A stretch of DNA of 64,000 nucleotides, from NCBI RefSeq assembly GCF_000327385.1, contig NW_008706746.1:4866156-4930155 (forward strand), read 5' to 3'. A program made the translations under genes and the position numbers. The DNA is from Lottia gigantea (lineage: Eukaryota > Mollusca > Gastropoda > Lottiidae). Position 1 is the first letter of the stretch; every line of letters begins with the position of its first letter. Positions 13,401-25,400 of the stretch are shown here, in pieces. Below the pieces are notes generated by a model that had not been told where the DNA came from, did no database searches, and saw only the letters and a list, made by a program, of their open reading frames with translations.

Positions 13401-16400
13401 AATAAAAGATTAGAAAACAAAAAAAGCAATGGTTTTAAAATTATTGGATAAAAATGTCAATGATAATTGCCCAAACTCCTAAAACTTATTTCGGTTCTGA
13501 CATTTAAAAATCATTAGGTTCTCTTCCTGGATTTCTTTGGGCAAAATACAAAACATCTTCCCGGTCATAATTATACTGGTGCAGGTACAAGGTTATCTTT
13601 GCGATTAGACGAAAACGATAAACCCAAACCAGGTGAAGAACCAGTCAATAGAGTTGATGCTGCTGCACTTAAACACGATATATTATACAGAAATAAAGAC
13701 ATAACATCCAGACACGAAGCAGACAAACAAATGATAATCGAACTTGAAAATATTCCAAATCGAACTTTCAAAGAGAGAATTCAAAGAGCATTAATCATTA
13801 AACTCTTGAAAGCAAAGATGAAAATGGGTATGGGAATAGCAGATGAAATACATAAAGAATTTAGAAAAACTAAAAACTTTTTAAAAGTTAAAGTAGATGA
13901 AATATGGTCAGCCGATTTGATTAATATGCCAGTCGAAAGAGGATATAAATATTGCTTAACAGTTATAGATTTGTACACAAGATATACTTGGGTTATTCCT
14001 CTCAAAAACAAAACAGGTTTATCAGTCAAACACGCATTTGTCACACCAACACAAGCCAGAAATAATCCAAATATTTAAGTCAATTAACGCACAACATAAC
14101 TACGAAAATGAAATAAATAATTTAAATATCAAATCCAAATTTAAAGTCGGAGATCGAGTTCGTATTTTCAAATATAAAGCAAATTTGAAAAAGGCTACGT
14201 CGGTTTTGGACAAACGAAATATTCATCGTTGATAAAGTAAACAGCACATCACCTCCAACATATGAATTAATCGATCAAGACAAAGAACAAATCATAGGTA
14301 GGTTTTATCAAAACGGACTTAAAAAAACTGACTTTTAAAATGAATATCTTTCTCGATAAATACGGAACCGATACAACTACAAACTTTCAACTTATGAGAT
14401 GGGCAAATGAGTTAAATATATCTCCGTTTTATTATTGTATGAGAGATGAAATAAATAATCTCAAATATAAGAAAGGTAAATTTTATGCTATAACAAATAT
14501 ACATACTTCCGATCAAAAAGGAGTTCATCATTTGCTTTGTACAAAGACTCTTCAAATGACTTATATTTTTTTGATTCTTTTGGATTAGAACCCACTGAAG
14601 AGTAGTGAAATTAACTAATAAACCAATCAAATGTTCAACATTTCAATTTCAATTACGGGGACAAAAGTTTTGTGGACAGCTTTCAGTTTGGGTTTTATAT
14701 CAGTTGAATTTAGGAAAACAATTTGAAGAAATTATAATAAATTTAACTTAATAAAAATGGCGAATAAATTTGGATTAGGTTGTTTATCTTTAGATACTAA
14801 AAAACCTAACACAATAGCATGGATAAATAAAGCAAAAGTTTATTTTGTGGAACAAATTGGAGACACGCTTCAAGGTGATTTAGATATGAATAATTTTACC
14901 ATAACTAATTTAAAGTTATCAGAAAATGATTATGATGCTGTTCACAAGAAATAGTTAATGGATCAATAAATAAAGAACATTAAAAAGAAAGAATAGGCGA
15001 TGTGAAAAGATTCTTCAAACGACAAATAAATAATAAAGAGTTTATTGATGATACTAAACTACAACAAGAAGTAACAAGTTTAAAACTTTTTATTGAAGAA
15101 CAATTACTTAATGTAGTAGATAAAACTCAATTACAACCTTTAAGTTCATTAATATCTAATTTAGATGATAAGATTACAAAACAAAAAATAGATCTTAAAC
15201 AACTAATAGCCAATATTAATCCAGGTATAAGTGAAGATAAATTAACAACATTAGAAACTAAACTTATTGATAATAGTGAAATACAAAAATAAATAGTTGG
15301 TATTAAACAACAATTACTTAATGTAGTAGATAAAACTCAATTAGAAAATTTAAAATCATTAATATCTGAATTAGGTGATAAGATAAAACAAAAAATAGAC
15401 CTTAAACAACTAATAGATAATATTAAACCAGGTATAAGTGAAGAAAAATTAACTGAATTAGAAACCAAATTCAATGATAATAGTGAAATAGTCGCTATTC
15501 AAAAACAATTACTCAATTTAGTAGATAAAACTCAATTACAAAATTTAAAATCTAAATTAGATGATAAGATATCAAAGCAAAAATCTTAAACAATTAATAG
15601 ATAATATTAAACCAGGTATAAGTGAAGAAAAATTAACTGAATTAGAAACCAAACTCATCGATAATAGTGAAATAGATGCTATTAAACAACAACTTCTAAA
15701 TGTAGTAGATAAAACTCAGTTACAAAGTTTAAGTTCATTAATATCTAATTTAGATGATAAGATTAAAAAACAAAAAATAGATCTTAAACAATTAATAGAT
15801 AATATTAAACCAGGGATAAGTGAAGACAAATGGCAACAGCAATCAACTGCTTTAGAAACTAAATTTAAAACTGAATTACAAAAAGAAGTAACAAATATTA
15901 ATCAACTGATAAAAAATATTTATGATAGTGAGATTCAACAACAGATAACTACTATTAATAACGAACTTTTAAAACAGGAACAAAATATATCCGCATTAGA
16001 AAAACATCTCAAGGAAAACATATTTGATGATTCGGGAAACTTTAATTTCCGAGGTAAATCTCTAATTGAAATTCTTTTTCCTGTAAAACTTAAAATCGAT
16101 TAAATCTTCTTCTCTCATCCATCTAACTTTTTTAACGCTCGTAAGATTTTCGAATTTATCAAAGATGGTGAATATGTTGAAAATAAAGATTTGGAAGTTG
16201 ATGATGAAAACAACAAGCCTTATCATATGTATGAAATTAAAACAAGTGGAAAATATATAGACACCTTTAGATTGTCAATAATACCAGACAATGACAACGA
16301 TATTCTTTCAATAGGTGATTTTGATATGATATTAAAGACGGAAAGCTCACCATCGATCAACATTATTAGAAATCCAACTCCACAAAAACCACACACAATA

Positions 16401-19400
16401 AAGAGTTATACGTTTTTAAGAACATCAGACTTTGAATATGTACAACTATATTTTGTTAATAATAGTTTTTCACTCAATGTACGAAAATATTATCCTGATT
16501 TATTTACCTCAATTGATATTCACAAAAGTCAACAAGCTAAAGAATTTATAATATTTTCATCAATAATTGAACGTCATGAAGGAAATAGTAATAAAGAAGT
16601 TGGTGGTATATATACTTGTAGATGTAGTATAGAAAATTTACAGTTCATCTAAATAAGATTAATGATTCGAAAGAAGAAATATCATTAGTATCTGTAAAAG
16701 TTACTATTTATACACACGAAGTAATGATAACAGATAAACGAAAAAAATAGGAGGAGGTATAGAGATTAAGGGGTTCCCTATTGTAAATATTGAACACTAT
16801 CCATCTTTTTCTTTATCAGGAATTCACTTAATTTAATGTCTTAAAAATGGAACTCAAAAGTAGACAACAATATATGATAGACAAACAAAACGACTTAAAA
16901 GTAAAACTAGAACAATATAATAAATGTAAGAAAAGATGGATTAGATTCTGTTTTCAAAACACTGAGTGTAGTTCTAACAGTAGGAACAGTTGCAACGGCT
17001 GTAACTGGTGGATTAATGGTTCCAGTACTTATTCCAACTTTATTAGCAACAATTACTGCTATTCAAACTTCATCTTGTGGGTTGATTGCTATAGGTTATA
17101 CATCAAAACAGAAATCTTATTATAAAAGAGAAGATAAGAACGTAACCATTGAAGAATTAGAAGAATTCAATGAAATTCGAGAAAAATTTGAGATGGAAAT
17201 ATCAGCAATAAAAGTTAAAAAAAATAGATAATTAAAAAAGCATATATAAAAAATATGAATGAATCAATTGAAATTAATGATGATTGAACATGTTATTTTC
17301 AAATATTATCAAGGCTGTTTCCAATAAATAAACATTTAAAGGACAAATTGAAATAGATGGAGAGATATTTCAAGATGGAAAGCACAAACAATTTATGAAA
17401 CTTCTTGGTTTTAATTCCAAAACTTTTCATACTATCTTTAGAAATATGGAAGAAAAATCTGACCCTTCTGATTGGTACTTTACAGGAAGTATCTTTTTAC
17501 TTAAAGACTATTTTAAAGAAATTAAAAGAAAGTTGGAAGAGGAACTGAACTACTCAAAAAAATAAATGAATATATAGGTGAAAATTGTTACATACCAACA
17601 GATGGTAGCTGTTTTATCAAATGTGTAAACTATGTTTTAAACAAAGATTTAACAAATGAATTTCAAAATTACACCAATGGTTTCTCAAAAGCAAATAGAA
17701 AAGGATTGATGACATCTGCTAGAATTAATGAATTCAATAAGAAATATGATACTTCATTTCAATTAGATTGGGTTTTATATTTACACAACTCACATTTCTG
17801 TCTTATAAGAAGAAATTAAAAAAGTTTGGGTATTAAAGAAATAGAAGATAATTATGAACAAGAATGGAAAACGTGTAGAGATGATAACGCAGTAACACAG
17901 GTTTCACCTCTTAAACTAAACGTGCTTTCAAGTATGAGTGATGGCGGGTTATTTGCTTGGGATTGTGAAACATATTCAGAAAGTGAAACGCGTAAAACAA
18001 TACCTTATGCGTGTACGTTAAGTAATTTAGAAAAACTAAGAAATATGTTAGACAGAATAAATAATCTCTCTCCAGATTTAAATCCTACAGATAATGTTCC
18101 AGAAGAATTTTATGATAAACTAATGAATATAGTAGAAATATTTGTAGGTACAGATTGTATAGATCAAATGTTGAAATATTTAGGTCAATATGATAGAAAG
18201 AGATTAATATTAATTTCTCATAACGGTAGCAATTTTGATAACTGGATCGTGCTTAAAAATGTAAAAAAAACTAACACACTGCCCTTTAAAAACACCCAGA
18301 GGAATTCTATCTTTACCTTTATCTAATCCATACACAGATGAAGATTTACAGAAAAAATTGAAAAGACAGAAAGAAATAACAAGCAATAATAATCATTTAC
18401 AACATATTAATTTCACATGTTCCTATCAACATGAAAAATCTAGTTTAGCGACATGGGGTAATTCATCTAATCTACCAATGAATTTGAGAAAGATCACTGA
18501 TATCAATGTTGCAAAATACACTGAAGATAATTGGGAATCTTTAAGACAGGAATGGGAACCTTATGCAAAAAAGAGATGCCCTATGTCTTGGAGCTTGTTT
18601 GATAAAATATAACCAAGTAACGAAAGAAGTTGTAAACCAGAATATGTCCAATAATCTAACAGCTCCTTCTTTATCTTTAAAGGGTTGGTATTATTTATAT
18701 CATTATACGATAAAGAAATTGTTGAAGAAGAATTGTATGAAACTACTAGAATGGTTCCGAAACATAAAGAAAAATAAAATATAGAAAAGTTTATTCGCAC
18801 ACTAATCCTTTTATAAGACATTTTATCGGACGATCTATTAAAGGAGGAAGAGTTTCGGCAAATAGAAAAATATTTGAAACGAACAAAATGGATGAAATTT
18901 GTAATGTATTAAAGGAATTTATTTCACAAAGTGAATCACCAAGTGATACTGAAAGTATTTCACAAAGTGATAATTCACAAAGTGATACTCAAAGTATTTC
19001 ACAAAGTGAAACACCAAGTGATAATTCAAGAAGAGATAACATAATTGATTTATTCAAAGAATACAGCGCTAGCACAAAAGACAAAACAGAAATTAATTCA
19101 AAACTTAAAAAAATAAACTGTAATAAACTAACGTATGTATGTATAAACGGTTTATACGCTTCAGCAATGTCGGATTTAGACAGTGAATATCCAAAAGCAG
19201 AAAGTGCTAGACCGTTTCTACCAGAAGAAGAAAACGAATTTGTAAACTCTTCAATAAACAAAAATTTAGACCTAGAACAGCTATTTTAAGAGTATGGTTT
19301 GACTATCCCAAAAACATGTTCTTCCAACCGATACCAGCTAAAGATAATATCACTTACACAAATAAAGAAGGTAAGATGGAAACTGGCACCAAAATCAGGT

Positions 19401-22400
19401 TTAGAAATGGTTTCTGTTACGACTTTTTAACATCGGTCGATATTCAAGAAATAGTTAAAGCCGGTCGTAAAATACTCAAGATATTTGATGGTATAGTATA
19501 CGAAGAAAATTTTAAAACTCCACCATATAGAGATTATATTTTAATTTTAAGAGATCTTAGAAATAAATATTAACGAGAAGGTAATATGGTTGGTAGTAAT
19601 TGCATGAAATTATTAGGTAATTCCTTGTATGGTAAATCTATTCAGAAGGATAGAAACACGAGAAATCATTTGTGGAATGAAGTAACTTTCAGGCTAACTT
19701 CAACTCACATGTTAAAAACTATGAAAAAATAAATGATACTCAATATTTCGTTGAGACAGAAATTGAAGAAAAAGAGATTACTGCTGAAGATCACTCAACT
19801 AAATCTACAGGACTTACACCTAGTCATTTGGGATCATTCGTTTTATCTCACAGTAAAAAAATAATGAATAATTTCATTCATGTAATAAATGGATTTTATA
19901 AACCTGAAATATACTATACCGATACGGTTGGCTAGTTGTCATGATGTGTCAAATGAATTTAACAAAAAATGGGAAAAAAGTTTCACGAATGGTAAAGTTA
20001 TTCCAAAGGATGATGATAAACAAAAGAAAGTTTTCAGAAGTTATTTAAATCTTGTAAAGAGAAAACCACCAAATAGTGAAGGAATTATGTTTCCTTATAG
20101 TGATAAAGATGAGTATAGTTTTGATGAAAACTATGAATTTGATGATTTCGATTACATATATATTCAAGAAGAGAATGAAGAGTGATTATTTACTCAATAA
20201 ATTTAGTTCTTTTGTTTTAAATGAAGTTGAATTACAATTTCCTCGTTACCAAAATCAATAAACCTATTTTTACCATCTTTGATTTCCAAATTTATATCTT
20301 TAATCATAAAGGAATTAAGTGGTAAATATGTTGTTTGAAATGGTTTCTCTGTAATTCTATATCCAATCGGTACAGTGAATGTTGGAATACTGTAAATAAT
20401 CTTACGTTTGTGTTTGTTGAAAAATCCACCTTTCATTAAATTACAGTGAATATTAATGACGTCGATATCATTCTCGATATTAGCTTTATGAGGGGCTAAA
20501 GTGGATTGCGTGTATATTTGCTTATCAAATCCTAATGAAGTATTCAAAGAATTTTCTACGTTGAAATCAACTTGACTCTAATTTCTCAATATCAATTTTA
20601 TTAAGTTCAGATTCAAATTACCTTCGAATTCAATATTGTTTTTACCATTTTCACTTCCTCCATATTCAGACAGATATTCGTTTATGGCAACGTATTCATA
20701 GCTTCCTGGTAGTAAACTTATGGTTTTGAATGTAGCTCCGTCATCTGTTGATATTTTCATTTGGTTATTATTTTCGTTGATATTTCTAATGGTATTGTAA
20801 ACAGAGAAATATTTTAATCCCAATTCATATTCTTCATTGCGATCGAGTTCATACTCATAATCTAGAGAAAATTTAATGTCTGATTTATTTGAGGTGATAA
20901 CGAATAATTGTTCTTTATTTGGCATTTTTTCAATGACTATTTTTATTGGATAATTTCATCAATCACGCTTTTATAATCATTTTTATCTATGATACCTTTC
21001 TCGAAGAGTCTTGTTAATATACAATTTACCTCATTATAATGTCTGTCTGAACGATGACCTTCCTTCATTGCCTCTAATATTATTTCTAATCTATTAAGTA
21101 GTTCCTCGTTGTCGGATAAAAACGTTATACCTTGTCCACTTTTTTCTCTAGCTATCTCCTCTTCCAATTCGTCTATTTGTTGTGTGATTGAAGTATCATC
21201 TACTTCGTCTATTTCTTGTATGATTGGATTGTCTTCAGCATATTCATCATCTTTGATTAATAGCTTTTATATATAGATCAACTTCTTTTTGTTTCGGGTC
21301 CCCTCTTTCTTATCATATGTAGAAATTTTGAGTACACTACTGACCTACCGCAAAGAAGTAATCGAGACAAACGAACAAATAACAATGGGTTAAAACTTGT
21401 GGAACTATGTAGAATATTGAGCTTAAACATAGTGAATGGAAGATATGGTAGTGACACTGGCGTTGGCGATTTTACATGTTACAATAAAAATAATGGTAAG
21501 AGCACTATTGACTATGTAATCACATCAGCAGAGTTACTGCCACATCTTATTGATTTCTGTATTGATAACCTTGACAAATGTTTATCCGATACACACTGTG
21601 CCATAAATATTAAACTAAACGCAACTTGGCCAAACGTTCAGGGAAAATGCGAAGCAAAGCAAGCGGTGTGTCAGAGAATTAAGGTCTCTAGGTGGGACAC
21701 AAATTGTTTAGAACCATACACTGAATCGTTTGACCAAGCGGCGTTGCATAACCTGAAAAATAAAATAGAGAATAATAATGATAACCAATGTGATGTTAAT
21801 ACATTAATTTCAGATCTCTGTTCAATTATTTTAAAGGCAGCCGAGAACACAGGGTTACATAAAGAGGTAACTGTTAAAACCAAACGTCGTGAAAACAAAC
21901 AGATTTGGTTCAATACGACGTTCGTATCTAAACAGAAAAAGTACGCTAAAAAATAATAAATCTCAAGAAGTCAAAGATGAAACAAAACAAATATCAAAGA
22001 AACTTCAGACACTTTTAAGAAAAACGAAAATACTTTAAGAAATTGAACCTAGATCTGAAGAAATTGAAAATTCATGAACCTAAAGAATACTGGAGTATTC
22101 TTAAAAGTGCTTCTAAGACTAAACGTATAGAATCCAATCTCTCGGTGACTGATTTTGAAAATCATTTTAAATTATTGGGTGAATTACACTCTAATACAAA
22201 AATCAAAGTAATAGAAGCGCGATCGATTGACCATTCAATCAACGAAGATCTAAACAAAAACTTCTCATATGACGAAATTAGATGTGCAATTTCTAAATTA
22301 AAAAATAATAAAGCGTGTGGTATTGATTGCATAATAAACGAATATATTAAAAATAGCCCAAATCAGATCACTGAAATAATAGTAACGCTATTTAACGTTA

Positions 22401-25400
22401 TCTTAATGACAGGTAAAGTGCCAAGTGACTGGTGTATAGGTACCATAAAGCCCCTGTACAAAAATGAAGGTAGTGTTCACCATGCCGATAATTATAGAGG
22501 AATCACCCTCCTTAGTTGTCTTGGGAAACTTTTCACTTCTTGTATTAATTTCCGCTTAACATCGTATGTAGAATCATGTGGGCTACTAGAACCGAACCAA
22601 GCTGGTTTCCGACTACTGATCATAGTTTTACTCTGTATTCCCTAATTGAACTTTATCTGAATGATCGTAAACGCATATACTGTGCATTTTTAAATTACAA
22701 AAATGTTTTGATCTTTTTAGACCGTGCAGCGGTGTTCAATAAGTTGATATCTTATGGAATTAATGGTAATATTATTAATGTCGTTTACAATATATACCTT
22801 CAGGCCATAAAAATGTAGTTTCAAACTTTTTCAGTTGTCAGGCGGGTGTACGCCAAGGTGAAAATCTATCACCGCTCCTTTTTGCAATATTTCTAAACGA
22901 TTTTGAACATTTCATTGGCAAACATTATAGGGGTTTGGATTCGCTTCTAGTAACCCAATGCTTATGTGTATTTGTCGAAGCTCAGGTTCTGGGAAAACTT
23001 ATTTGACCTTTAACATGTTGACAACACCAAAACTTTTAGATTTAAATTCATTATATATCTACACAACAACACCAAAGCAATCATATTATCAATTCCTCAA
23101 AGCTTTAGAATATATACCAAATAAAGACGTTCAAGACATATTTAAATGTTATGAAGATGAGATAGATATAAAAGATATCCTAGATACACATATAAAAGAA
23201 AAGAATCCATCTTTCCTCCATCGACATAAAGGTTTTTCTTACGAAAAATGTTAATGATTTAGATTTGTCTAAATTTGATAGTGAGCGAAAGAACTTAATA
23301 GTGTTTGACGACTGTGTAGCACAAAGAATTCAAGCTGTTCAACAAGAATTCTTCACGAATGGAAGACATCACAACTGTCACTGCATATACCAATCCCAAT
23401 CTTTCTTTAAAAAGGATTGTAAAGCACAATGGAGAAACCCAGACGATCATGGATATGTATTCGTTAATACTAGAAAACCTGCAGGTGAAAGAGTTATGAC
23501 AGATATATGTTAATTTCATTTCTTTAAAAATGGGTGATTGGAATAATCTTATAAAAAGAAATAGACAGTATATCAAAGCTAAGAATAAAATAAAGACCCA
23601 AGTTGAACATAACAGATTGCAACAACTTGGATTAACAGAAAGTCTACAAACTCTATTTCAACCAATATTGAAAAGTCAAGAAGATATTAAAAAGAGACTC
23701 GCGCCTCCCATAGAACCTTCACCCCATAAAGATCCCCCCAAAACCGATTGAAAACGTTATTTTTCAAATCCAAACCCAGATTTGCCAAAGAGCATTACAC
23801 CAATTGTTGATAATGAAGGGTTATTGTTTAATGGATTTAGAATAAGATTTAGTGGAAATTCACCAATATTCAAAATCGATACAAAAGACTTTATATTTAC
23901 ATTAACAGAAGGATTAATAGATTTAATGAATGGCGGTATTGATATTGCCGATTACAAGGATTTAGTAGATAGATAGATAGATAGTTTATTCTCTTATACG
24001 ACCCCTTTAAGAGGTAAATGAGAAATACAAACATGTTTAAAAATTATCAATTAGATGGCGACAGTACATATTAACAATTACAATCATTAATAATAACATT
24101 AACAAAGGAAAATGATCATAAATTACTAATTATCAATTGTATGAATTTTGCCAAGTTTGAAAGTTGTCTCCTGCTAATACAGGAGAATAATTGGTTAAAT
24201 TTATCAGTATTTGGTTTAGTATAATAATAGGGTTTGATGTACAATTTACGTTCATTATTCAAAGTCTGACAAATCAGTACATAATGATACTCATCGGGGC
24301 AACCACTACCACATAATGTACAGATCATATTTGAATCCTGTGTGAATCTATTCCTTGTGTATGGAAGGCAATTTGACCCACACCTAAATCTACACATAAT
24401 AGATCGCTCTTTAAAGGAAAGTTTAGTTAAATAAGATTCAAAATTGTGATAAGATTTCATCAATCTGTAATTCAAACATAAACTATAAAGACTTCAATAG
24501 CCCAGTTTTGTAAATATCACATAAACGACGTTTAAGCTCAATTTTTATCCACTTAGGGTTGACGTTGTTATGGTTATACCAGACAAAGGATAAGCCACAA
24601 TTATCCAATATTGATTTGATTTTACAGAGCCACTTAGATTTAAAAATTTCATTATTATACAAATGCATAATAAGAGCTAAAATAGTATATGATATTTTAC
24701 TTGACATTCCTTGAGTTAATCTGACACAAAACATGACCATATTGACATCAATTGTAATCTGGATTGGATAAGTTCCAGTTTCACCATATAGCATACAGTT
24801 AGCAGTTCTAGTGATTATTGACAATAAATTCCTAAGGAAACTTCTATAAACTTTTTCAATTTGGTTTGAATCACAGAACCCCCAGATTTCACTTCCATAA
24901 GTTAAAATTGGTGTAATTATTTTCTTCGAAGAGTTCTAATCGCGTGTCGATATGTAAGATTAGTTTTTGGGATTTGACATTTAAAGCATAAAGTGCTCTC
25001 TTTGCCTGAACAACCTGTTTGTTTATCTGTTTGTTGAATAAACCGTTGTAATTAAATACTACGCCTAGACTGTCGCTTCTGCCGCAGCCAGACCAGCAAA
25101 TATCAAAGGTAGGAAAGGTAAAAATCCACCTTCCTTTACACTCTTGTCAATTCTTTCCAAATATATATCATCACGGACTTTACAATGTTTATATTTATCA
25201 ATAATTTTTTTTAGATATTTTAATCCTTTTACCATTGTAAGTTATTGTAGTTGGTGATTCCGTTTCGATAGCTTCTATTATTCTTTTCACTAAAGTTTCC
25301 GGTTTCTTTTTTAAGAGGGTAATTTATATGATTATTCTATACGAATCATCCGTCTGTCGGATATTTTAATTAAATGTTTTGCTTCTTCCAATAGTAAACA

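Larger units (their letters stand above)
13158..13872 (+). repeat. Polinton left terminal inverted repeat and end segment
   Basis: 13158-13222 is a near-palindromic end segment (AATTAAACTCATT facing AATGAGTTAATT around a short T-rich loop). From 13229 (AGCTCTATCATCTCTCATCC) to about 13872 the sequence is the reverse complement of 27053-27681. The repeat holds a small hydrophobic-start frame (13218-13451) and the PLA2-like region. Confidence 0.9.

Noticed and set aside
21318-25085. Twin-priming inversion of the LINE
   Set aside because: Twin priming puts the inverted 5' part directly next to the 3' part on the far side from the tail; here it is on the tail side, with another gene between.
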